Assembly: GCA_031430435.1 (NCBI GenBank)
Contig: JANPBM010000024.1
Coordinates: 21,490 to 85,489 of the forward strand
Length of the DNA: 64,000 bases
DNA from: JANNVK01 sp031430435
GTDB lineage: Bacteria > Acidobacteriota > Blastocatellia > Pyrinomonadales > Pyrinomonadaceae
Direction of reading: 5' to 3'
In this document: positions 57,029 through 64,000 of the stretch, in pieces
Layout: the number at the start of each line of letters is the position of its first letter
Position numbering within the stretch: position 1 is the stretch's first letter
Translations under genes and position numbers: made by a program
Notes under the pieces: model-generated
Told to the model about the DNA's origin: nothing
The model's input: only the letters and a program-made list of their open reading frames with translations
The model's database searches: none

Positions 57029-59830
57029 TTATCGCGGCGGAATTAAAACATCGCTCGAAATCCCCCAATTTACCCCGAAAAATGTTGAGTCGGAAGATTT
57101 ATTGATAATCCAATTTCGGGTACTCGGGCGAAAAATCGCGTAATCGGTTTTGCGGTCGCGGTCGTAATCGCCTTGCGCGGGAAGATCGCCGGTTGTTCCC
57201 CAATTAAAGAAAGTTACGGTGCAATTTCCGCTGTTTTGAACATACCAATTCCCTGTTCGATAAACCGCAATATCAGCTTTGCGGTCGCCGTCGTAATCGG
57301 CGGGAACAGGCGTATCCGTTGATATTCCGAAATTTACAATCCGCACGGTTTGATAAAAACTTTGGAAAATATACCACACGCCGTTGCGATAAATCGTAAT
57401 ATCGGCTTTGCCGTCGCCGTCGTAATCTTTTGGCGCAAATTTGTCGGTCGATAACCCGAACACGATGTATTGAACGGTCATATCGGAACTTCGGCGAATA
57501 TACCAAGTTGTGTTGCTTGGGCGAAAAACGGCTAAATCTGTCTTGCCGTCGCCGTCGTAATCGGCGGGAACAGGCACATCGCCGGTTGTTCCGAAGTGCG
57601 AAAAATCGAAGTTTGTCCGCGAACCTTTGGAAACATACCAATCGCCCGCGCTTCCGCGAAAAACGGCAATATCAATGTCGCCGTCGCCGTCGTAATCGCC
57701 CGGAACTTGAATATCCGTATCGAGTCCGAACAACTGTTCGGTAAAAGTTCCGGTGGTTAAATTTGTCAAAATATACCAACGACCGTCCGCGCCGTCTTCG
57801 CCGTTATTGCGAAAAACCGAAATATCGGTCGAACCGTTGCCGTCGAAATCCGCGTTCGGCGGCGAATTCGATGCCGAAACTTTCACGTCGTCAATGCCGA
57901 CACCCGGATATTGCGTGGTTGCATCCGTATCGACATGGAACCGAACTTCGATATTTTTTCCGGCAAAGCGGCTGATGTCAACTTCTTGTTTTCCCCAACC
58001 TGCCGTTGCTTGGAGCGTAATTGTCGGACCGCTGCCGACAAATCCCTGCATCGAACCGTCCAAATGGCGGAAAACAATTTTCGACATTCCCGCACCGCCG
58101 ACTTCCCGAACTTCGACGAAATAATTTTCAAAACTCGCCGATTCCATTCCGTATTTATGCGACCAATTCAACTTAATCGCTTTGCCGATTTGGTTTGTTA
58201 AATTTATGTTCGGCGACAATAAATCTTGCGTGCTGTTGATGTCGGGCGTGGCGGCTAAATCGGTTTTCCAGCAATTTACGCCGCTCGCGCAAGTCGTGAT
58301 CGGCGCGGCAGACGGTAAACCGCGTTGCCATTCGTCCGCCGTTCCCGAATGTGTAAAACCGCCGTCGTTTGCCTCAAAATCGGATTGATACAAAACCGTT
58401 TCATTCGGCGCAGGTAAACTCGGTTCTTCGCACGCAATGACGCTCCAACCGGTTAAGGTTCCCGCGTCTCCGACCGTGTCGTCGCGTGCCGTCAGCGTCC
58501 AAATTCCTTGAGTGTTTTCGCCTTTTGTCCACGCCAAACGCGAGAAATTTTCGGGTTGATAAGTAACTTCGCTTTGCGTGGTAAAAGTGTTAATCGGAAA
58601 AGCCGCATCGTCGTCGACAATCACATCCATTGTTCCCAAACCCGTCGGACCGACATCGTTGAAAAGCGTAATATCGTTGCCTTGCGGAGTCGTAATGTGC
58701 AAATCAACGTCTTGCAGTTTAGCGTGATTCAGTTTAATGCCGACTCTTAAATTTGAAATAATTTTGTTGTCGGGAATCGTAATTGTTTGCACGGCGTTCG
58801 GGCTTGTCGGGTCGGGTCCGATCGGTTGAGCTGCCGCAACGGAATTGTAAGTCGTGCATTTGCTTTCTTTTGCGGGAATTATATTAACGCTTAAATTGTA
58901 AGTATTGGTCGCCGCGCCAACTCCGCCGGTCGGTGCGGAAACCGCCGCGTAAAATGTTCCGCCGGCTTTTATCTTCATAAAAAACGCTTCGGAACTCGGC
59001 GTACTTGCTCCCGCGTCATTTACGTTCAAGATAAATCCGTTAAAAACACCGAGTCCGAGTTGTCCGTTCCAAGTGGTGTTGTCGCGTTCGGGATCGAGAT
59101 CGAGGCTCAGATAAACCGTGTCGCCGGCGTTGGCGTTGAACGAATATAAATCTAAATCGGCGGTCGGATTGTTCGTGCCGCGCACAAATCCGCTTGCCGG
59201 AATCGGCGTAGCATTTACCGTTGTATCATTCGGCTCGATTTCGGCGGTCGGCGAACCGCTTTGAATGTTCAAATACAAATCATACGGGCGAATTTGCGAA
59301 GTCAACGAAGGATTTCGGACGCGAATATATTGCAACCCCGAAGTCGTAACTGTTGCACCCGCAATACTTGACGCAGTAGCGGCAAGCGAACCGTCGTCGT
59401 CGTCGGTTTCAATAATCGTTGTTCCGTCAGTCGAAATTAAATCGACAATGCTGTTCGTGCTTGTGCCGGTCGCCGTATTTGCGGTCATCGTGGCGATATG
59501 GATTTTGTCGCCTGCCGTTGCATAAAACGCAAAATAATCGACATCGGCATTCGGATAAACATCAGCCCGAATCTTCGCGCTTCTTCCGCTGATTAGCGTT
59601 GCCGTCGGCACAGTTTCATTCGGCTCAATCTCGTTTGTTTGCAACGCATTACGCTGAGATAAATCTTTTGCGTTAACATCAAATTTGACTCGGCGGGCAG
59701 TTGTTACGGAGTGTTCGGAAACTTCGGAAGCCGGCGATTGTTGCTCTTTTTCAACCTGTGCGGTCGTGATTTTTCCGACCGCAAACAACATCGCCGCCGC
59801 AAAAATAAAAATTATCGAATACTTTTTCAT
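57029..59830 (-). CDS. Large secreted protein: PPC domains, P-domain, FG-GAP-like repeats
   Basis: 933 residues, signal peptide (IIFIFAAAMLFAVGKITTAQ). Residues about 65-190 and 190-310 are two PPC-like pre-peptidase domains (EIEPNETVPTATLISG, and EIEPNDTTVNATPI). A proprotein-convertase P-domain follows (about 345-470; ISNLRVGIKLNHAKLQDVDL, GIWTLTARDDTVGDAG). Then a beta-sandwich (about 475-650) and about six FG-GAP-like repeats (YDGDGKTDLAVFRPS type) to the end, likely Ca-binding. No protease active site, so it is a surface or adhesion protein. This FG-GAP arrangement is common in Blastocatellia. Confidence 0.88.
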   Translation of the reverse strand: MKKYSIIFIFAAAMLFAVGKITTAQVEKEQQSPASEVSEHSVTTARRVKFDVNAKDLSQRNALQTNEIEPNETVPTATLISGRSAKIRADVYPNADVDYFAFYATAGDKIHIATMTANTATGTSTNSIVDLISTDGTTIIETDDDDGSLAATASSIAGATVTTSGLQYIRVRNPSLTSQIRPYDLYLNIQSGSPTAEIEPNDTTVNATPIPASGFVRGTNNPTADLDLYSFNANAGDTVYLSLDLDPERDNTTWNGQLGLGVFNGFILNVNDAGASTPSSEAFFMKIKAGGTFYAAVSAPTGGVGAATNTYNLSVNIIPAKESKCTTYNSVAAAQPIGPDPTSPNAVQTITIPDNKIISNLRVGIKLNHAKLQDVDLHITTPQGNDITLFNDVGPTGLGTMDVIVDDDAAFPINTFTTQSEVTYQPENFSRLAWTKGENTQGIWTLTARDDTVGDAGTLTGWSVIACEEPSLPAPNETVLYQSDFEANDGGFTHSGTADEWQRGLPSAAPITTCASGVNCWKTDLAATPDINSTQDLLSPNINLTNQIGKAIKLNWSHKYGMESASFENYFVEVREVGGAGMSKIVFRHLDGSMQGFVGSGPTITLQATAGWGKQEVDISRFAGKNIEVRFHVDTDATTQYPGVGIDDVKVSASNSPPNADFDGNGSTDISVFRNNGEDGADGRWYILTNLTTGTFTEQLFGLDTDIQVPGDYDGDGDIDIAVFRGSAGDWYVSKGSRTNFDFSHFGTTGDVPVPADYDGDGKTDLAVFRPSNTTWYIRRSSDMTVQYIVFGLSTDKFAPKDYDGDGKADITIYRNGVWYIFQSFYQTVRIVNFGISTDTPVPADYDGDRKADIAVYRTGNWYVQNSGNCTVTFFNWGTTGDLPAQGDYDRDRKTDYAIFRPSTRNWIINKSSDSTFFGVNWGISSDVLIPPR

Positions 59831-59962
59831 AAATAAATAACCGAAATGTCTTGGATTTATAACCTTTTGATTAAAGATTCTACACCGGATTTAACGATTT
59901 TCCGAAAGCGAACGGGGGGGTTGAAAATTTACGAATTAAGTTAATTACAAAAAATCTTAACT

Positions 59963-60499
59963 TTAGTCAACTTGTAATTTTCTCATCTTTTTTAAATCGT
60001 CAACTGACGGTATTCTGAAAGTGTTTTTCCTCACTCGGTTCGAGTTTATTGTTTTCGCTCTGACCAGTTTAGACATTCCCGGACTTTTGAATGTTCCGGC
60101 AAACATATCACCGACTGCAATTTTCCAATCATCATCTTCAAAAACAAAATAAACATCTTCCCATTTTCGTTCCTTGGTAACCCAAACTTCTAAGGCTGCG
60201 TATTTATCTTTAATTCGTTCATCTCGCATTTTGGGCAGCTTCTTGGTAATAGTTGAAGCGTAAAATCCATTTTTTAGAATTTGATAAACATTTTGTTTCC
60301 TTTGCTTGGCTATACTTTCGGCAAATTTAAGTGTTGTATCAGACATTTCACGTTTAATTGCCTCAGAATCTTTTGCTTTTACTGAATTGAAAAGTCGCGT
60401 ATATGTTGCAATCGGCGAAACTTTCTCAGTTTTGTTTTGAGCTTCGATTTGAAAGGCGAACGCCAACAAAAGGCTCAAAAGACATACAAATTTTTTCAT
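59963..60499 (-). CDS. Secreted hypothetical protein
   Basis: 178 residues with a signal peptide (FVCLLSLLLAFAFQIEAQ). The mature part is soluble and Lys-rich, with DDDWKIAVGDMFAGT near residue 130, similar to the fold of small NTF2-like or DUF4878-like secreted proteins (VKAKDSEAIKREMSD). Family not assigned. No link to neighbours beyond strand. Confidence 0.65.
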   Translation of the reverse strand: MKKFVCLLSLLLAFAFQIEAQNKTEKVSPIATYTRLFNSVKAKDSEAIKREMSDTTLKFAESIAKQRKQNVYQILKNGFYASTITKKLPKMRDERIKDKYAALEVWVTKERKWEDVYFVFEDDDWKIAVGDMFAGTFKSPGMSKLVRAKTINSNRVRKNTFRIPSVDDLKKMRKLQVD

Positions 60500-60548
60500 A
60501 TTCGGGAACCTCCAAATTTACTTGAATAACATCTTTGCAGACTTTACG

Positions 60549-61925
60549 CTAAATATCAATGATTTTTCTCGCCTCTGCAATCGCTTCATCCAAATTCGTA
60601 ACTTTGCCGTCGAGTTGCAGTTCGTAAACAGTTTGCAGAATGTCGCCGAATTGTTTGGACGGCTTCAAGCCTAAATCTATCAAATGACGACCGAGTAAAA
60701 TTGAATCGGGCGCTTTTATTTCAATGCTCAAACTGCGAATCTTTTCGATAAATCGTTCTTCCGCATCGGAATTAAAATGTTTTTCTTTCGGAATCCAATC
60801 CGGATTTCTGCCGAGTGCGTCCGCTTTTGAAACGCGATACAGCAAATCTGGTTCAACCTTGCGGGCAAGTCGGCGATAAGCTCCGTCATTCGGCTTTGAT
60901 TTATCGAACATTCCGGGCAAAAGGTGATGCCGCACAAGTTGAATAATTTGCTCACGGACATCGTAACCGTCGAGCGTGAAAATCCCCAGTTTGTCGAGAA
61001 AAGAAATTGTCGGCTCGATTCCCGCTTCGTCGTGTCCGTGCGCGCGCCACCGACCGTCGAAAAATTTGGTAGTCGCGGGTTTGCCGAAATCGTGGCACAA
61101 CGCGCCGAGCATCACCGCAATTTGTTTCGGATACGATAAATCGTCGATCAGTTTTCTTGCTTCGTCCGTGACCAAAAGCGTGTGAACATCAACATCGCCT
61201 TCGGGGTGCCATTCGGTCGATTGCGGTACGCCGACAAGTGCCGTAAGTTCGGGAAACAGTTGACTTGCGATGTTTAAATCGTAAAAATACCGAAGCCCGA
61301 TTGAGGGTTTATTTGATTTCAGCAACAACTTTTCGAGTTCCGCCCAAATGCGTTCTTTCGGCAAATCGGTTAAATCGATTGACTTGCAAAGCGTGATTGT
61401 CGCCGCCTCGATTTCAAATTCAAAACGTGCCGCAAATTGTGCCGCCCGCAAAACGCGCAACGAATCTTCGACAAAAGTTTCATCGTTGATATGTTTAATT
61501 TTCTTGAGTTTAATGTCGTTTTGTCCGCCGTAAATGTCCACAATTTCGCCGGTCAAAACGTCTTTCATAATCGCGTTAATCGTAAAATCACGACGTTTGG
61601 CAGCTTCTTCAAAAGACATATTCGCATCGCCTTCGACGACAAAACCTTTGTGTCCGCGCGCAATTTTTCGTTCTCTACGCGGCAGTGAAACGTCTAAATT
61701 ATGCCCTAATTTATAGACCGTAAAACTTTCGCCGACAGTATTTACATTGCCGAATTCGTTCAAAATTTCTTTCAATTCGGGCGGTTCGATGCCGTAAACT
61801 TCGATGTCGAAATCTTTTGGCTCAAGGTGCATCAATTCGTCGCGCACACAACCGCCGACGAGCATGGCGCGTCCGCCGTTCGCGTTGATAATTTCCGCGA
61901 GTTTGATAATTTTTTTATTCACCAT
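60549..61925 (-). CDS. cca: CCA-adding enzyme (tRNA nucleotidyltransferase) with HD domain
   Basis: 458 residues. The class II polymerase-beta-like head has LVGGCVRDELMHLEPKDFDIEV, with D38 and D40 as metal ligands. RRDFTINAIM is the next motif. The C-terminal HD domain (GALCHDFGKPATT, VRHHLLPGMF) makes this the multifunctional type with phosphatase/phosphodiesterase activity. It adds CCA to tRNA 3' ends; the tRNA at 14530 has no encoded CCA, which fits. Divergent from the restriction-modification island. Confidence 0.95.
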   Translation of the reverse strand: MVNKKIIKLAEIINANGGRAMLVGGCVRDELMHLEPKDFDIEVYGIEPPELKEILNEFGNVNTVGESFTVYKLGHNLDVSLPRRERKIARGHKGFVVEGDANMSFEEAAKRRDFTINAIMKDVLTGEIVDIYGGQNDIKLKKIKHINDETFVEDSLRVLRAAQFAARFEFEIEAATITLCKSIDLTDLPKERIWAELEKLLLKSNKPSIGLRYFYDLNIASQLFPELTALVGVPQSTEWHPEGDVDVHTLLVTDEARKLIDDLSYPKQIAVMLGALCHDFGKPATTKFFDGRWRAHGHDEAGIEPTISFLDKLGIFTLDGYDVREQIIQLVRHHLLPGMFDKSKPNDGAYRRLARKVEPDLLYRVSKADALGRNPDWIPKEKHFNSDAEERFIEKIRSLSIEIKAPDSILLGRHLIDLGLKPSKQFGDILQTVYELQLDGKVTNLDEAIAEARKIIDI

Positions 61926-62255
61926 AAGAATCTTAACAAAAAACCTTCGCTTTCAGACAACCTTCGAGACATTTATTAAACGAAAAAGTGATTGCGGAAC
62001 GGCGTAAAATCGGCAATTATCGAAAGCCGAATACAATCGCGGCGTGATTGCCAAATATGCGAAATTGGTTTTTTTGAGCAGTGTTGGGGCGGTTACGGAT
62101 TAGTAATTGCTCTTTTGCTTTATTCAATCAATTTTATTATATTGGATTTACCAAAAAGTCCGTGTACCTAATAGTAAAAACACCTTATTATTACAATATT
62201 GCATATATAAAAAGGTAAAAATCAACGGCTGATTAGAAGTAGTTTAATTAAAAAT
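61926..62255. other. Noncoding boundary region before the restriction-modification island
   Basis: About 330 bases between cca and the methyltransferase gene. The first part (to about 62100) resembles the chromosome; from about 62110 the DNA becomes clearly AT-rich and holds the promoter area for the methyltransferase. A likely junction of the acquired island lies near 62100. No tRNA, IS end or inverted repeat is seen there. Confidence 0.55.
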
Positions 62256-62984
62256 ATGGAGCAACCGGGCTTATTTAAAGATATTTATCAAAAGCAAGAA
62301 AAACCTGTGTCAGGTTACAGAGTTTATAATTTAGAGCAAGAAAGAAAGACTGTCAGAAATGATTTGCCCAACTTTTACCCTGACTTACCCGAAAAAAAGT
62401 ACGACATAATTTATGTTGATCCGCCTTGGGATTACGGAGGTAAAATGCAATTTGATAAAAGCGGTAGGAAAGACGTAAATATCGATTGGGAGAAAAACAT
62501 ATTTATCAGTGCGGCAAATTTCAAATACCCGACACTTAAAACAGATGAAATGATGAAAATTCCCGTCAAAGAAATCGCAAAAGATGATTGTCTTTTGTTT
62601 ATGTGGGTTACAAATCCGCATCTGGCGCAAGGTATTGAATTAGGACAGGCTTGGGGTTTCAAGTATCGAACGGTCGCTTTTGTATGGGATAAAATGAACC
62701 ATAATCCGGGTCAATACACAGTTTCTTATTGTGAATTATGTTTGGTGTTCAAAAAGGGAAAAATTCCTACGCCGAGAGGTTCAAGAAGTGTGAAACAGTT
62801 GATTAGAGTTCCGCGAAGCGAACATAGCGCGAAACCCGTCGAAGTTTTGAAAGGCATTGAAGAAATGTTCCCGACACAAGACAAGATTGAATTATTCGCC
62901 AGACACAAACCTGCCGGCTGGGATGTTTGGGGTTTGGATGTCAGAGAAGAATATAATGAAGTCAAAACCGCGATTCTAACTTAA
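62256..62984 (+). CDS. MT-A70-family N6-adenine DNA methyltransferase (M.MunI-like)
   Basis: 242 residues. The catalytic motif DPPW lies at residues 55-58 (IIYVDPPWDYGG), as in MT-A70 enzymes; M.MunI is a known bacterial member. It has other family motifs (FMWVTNPHLAQGIELGQAW, PRSEHSAKPVEVL, ELFARHKPAGWDVWG). It should methylate the inner adenine of CAATTG (by homology of its neighbour to MunI). The stop overlaps the endonuclease gene by 9 bases (tail to tail). Confidence 0.9.
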   Translation: MEQPGLFKDIYQKQEKPVSGYRVYNLEQERKTVRNDLPNFYPDLPEKKYDIIYVDPPWDYGGKMQFDKSGRKDVNIDWEKNIFISAANFKYPTLKTDEMMKIPVKEIAKDDCLLFMWVTNPHLAQGIELGQAWGFKYRTVAFVWDKMNHNPGQYTVSYCELCLVFKKGKIPTPRGSRSVKQLIRVPRSEHSAKPVEVLKGIEEMFPTQDKIELFARHKPAGWDVWGLDVREEYNEVKTAILT

Positions 62985-63575
62985 AAGCGGTTTTACTTTT
63001 TCTATGAAATGCTCTATCAGCGGAGCGGAATTATTTGAATCTCTCCAAAAAAAGTAATGATCCGTTAAACCGTCAAACCAGCAATTTATTTCTCTTACTC
63101 GGCAGGGGTCTCGCGTTATGTCGCCTTGAAATACAGTCCAAAACGGTAATACATTATCGCCTAGATTCCCTTTTTCGCGCAAGATTTTTTGTAATCCGGG
63201 AGTGAAAAATTTACACGATCTTTCGTGAGCATTTCCTCGACCATCCGAGCGTTTTCCGCCTTCTACCCAACCGTCTTGTCGTTTAACTTCTACATAAATT
63301 GTTTTGTTTGTTTCGGTATTATCAATGGCGTAATCCGGAACAACACCGTGTATTGTAATGGGTTCGGCAGGCGTGTAAATTTCTGAAAGCTCTTGTTCGC
63401 TTAATTCTACGCCAACATAAATCTTTCTGAATTCGTCAGGTTTTGCTCTGACTCGGAATTCGGTATCTTCAAATAAAACTCTAAAAGTTTCATGAAAATT
63501 ATTTTCTGCGATACCTGCATTTTTCCCGCTGTAATCTTGCCATTTCTTTCTCAATCGATTTGCATCACTACTCAT
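62976..63575 (-). CDS. MunI-like type II restriction endonuclease (predicted CAATTG)
   Basis: 199 residues, near the 202 of MunI. Resemblance by recall: PDYAIDNTETNKTIYVEVKR, then QDGWVEG, GRGNAHERSCKFFTPGL, FQGDITRDPCRVREIN, all near-identical to MunI. The catalytic set D81, E96, K98 lines up with MunI D83, E98, K100, and R113 and R119 line up with the DNA-contacting R115 and R121. So the cut site is predicted to be C^AATTG. It is convergent with the methyltransferase gene and starts five bases after the controller gene. Confidence 0.93.
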   Translation of the reverse strand: MSSDANRLRKKWQDYSGKNAGIAENNFHETFRVLFEDTEFRVRAKPDEFRKIYVGVELSEQELSEIYTPAEPITIHGVVPDYAIDNTETNKTIYVEVKRQDGWVEGGKRSDGRGNAHERSCKFFTPGLQKILREKGNLGDNVLPFWTVFQGDITRDPCRVREINCWFDGLTDHYFFWRDSNNSAPLIEHFIEKVKPLLS

Positions 63576-63580
63576 AATTA

Positions 63581-63796
63581 CTACTTCAAAAGTTCGGTTA
63601 TTTCTATGTTTAAAGCCTTAGCAATTTTCTCGATATTGACGAGAGTGATGTTCTTTTCAGCACGTTCAATCATGCCTATATAGGTTCTGTGAACATTAGC
63701 ATCATGAGCTAACTGTTCCTGAGAAAGACCTTTTTGGATTCTGATTTCTCGAACTTTTTTACCAAACTTGATTGAAATTTCAGCTTTATTGGACAT
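63581..63796 (-). CDS. XRE-type controller (C) protein of the restriction-modification system
   Basis: About 71 residues from ATG 63796. A helix-turn-helix of the C.-protein type (LSQEQLAHDANVHRTYIGMIERAEKNITL) with the typical ending ALNIEITELLK. C proteins delay endonuclease expression until methylation is complete. The position just upstream of the endonuclease, on the same strand, is the usual C-R arrangement. A longer frame to 63862 is possible but lacks support. Confidence 0.9.
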   Translation of the reverse strand: MSNKAEISIKFGKKVREIRIQKGLSQEQLAHDANVHRTYIGMIERAEKNITLVNIEKIAKALNIEITELLK

Positions 63797-64000
63797 AATG
63801 CTAACTTGAATATGCAAAAGTACCTTCAAACAAAGTTTTCTACAACCGACTAAAGGTAGCATTTGGAGATAAATAAGGCTATGTGTTTTATTTGAAGGTA
63901 TTTAATTCAGTCTTTCAACTTAGCTTTAAACTGTTCGCTTAGCTTTCAAAAACTATTGAAGCTATACCTAACGGGAATTGGTTTGCGAAAAAGTACAACA

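Noticed and set aside
1..64000. CRISPR arrays
   Set aside because: The tandem repeats found have no spacers of uniform length, and no cas gene is present in the window.

Overview
The window looks like chromosome from a moderately AT-leaning Gram-negative bacterium, most likely an Acidobacteriota of the Blastocatellia/Pyrinomonadaceae type. This is inferred, not proven. The reasons are a secreted protein with FG-GAP-like YDGDGKTD repeats, a winged-helix/TolB-like/TPR transcription factor of the CadC type, many secreted or lipoprotein hypotheticals, and a dcw cluster with outer-membrane-type lifestyle genes around it. The tRNA gene has no encoded CCA end, and a CCA-adding enzyme is present at 60.5-61.9 kb.

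Layout. 0-14.5 kb: mostly ordinary genes (pirin, L,D-transpeptidase-like, M50-like membrane protein, FHA-GGDEF diguanylate cyclase, NUC1-type endonuclease, RlmN, an orphan DsbD-alpha-like domain, a large HExxH/TPR protein, an endonuclease/exonuclease/phosphatase-fold protein, YebC, RDD, YggU, YggT, CBS). 14.5-20.1 kb: a CAU tRNA, then a plus-strand run of a thioredoxin-reductase-like flavoprotein without its CxxC, a zinc-ribbon membrane protein, a lipoprotein, two alpha/beta hydrolases and a pectate-lyase-fold protein. 20.0-21.8 kb: an AAA15/OLD-like ATPase with a small possible PD-(D/E)xK partner whose 3' end runs into the neighbouring gene. 21.8-27.9 kb: valS, two response regulators, pdxA.

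28.0-45.2 kb is a minus-strand division and cell-wall cluster in the order rsmH-ftsL-ftsI-murF-mraY-murD-ftsW-murG-[fused restriction-modification enzyme]-murC-ftsQ-ftsA-ftsZ. murE, murB, ddl and mraZ are absent from it. A single-chain restriction-modification gene sits cleanly between murG and murC. Several gene junctions carry hairpins built from short near-heptameric repeats, two of which run into the coding ends of genes.

45.5-49.1 kb: ZIP transporter, TPM-domain protein, repeat coiled-coil protein, degenerate nucleotidyltransferase, LemA. 49.2-52.2 kb: beta-barrel protein, secreted protein, CadC-like regulator. 52.2-56.7 kb: a minus-strand operon with one hexameric (BMC-H) and three pentameric (EutN/CcmL, BMC-P) microcompartment shell genes, an Rpn-family nuclease, a membrane protein, a Cys-rich coiled-coil protein, a frameshifted Uma2 gene and an SPFH protein, but no encapsulated enzyme. 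57-62 kb: the FG-GAP protein, a secreted protein, cca. 62.1-63.8 kb: an AT-rich type II restriction-modification system closely resembling MunI (endonuclease, MT-A70-type methyltransferase, controller protein), predicted to act on CAATTG.

The strongest candidates for new biology are the shell-only microcompartment operon, the ATPase/nuclease pair at 20-21.8 kb, the restriction enzyme embedded in the division cluster, and the heptad-repeat hairpins between operon genes. All product names rest on reading motifs by eye; no database search was run.
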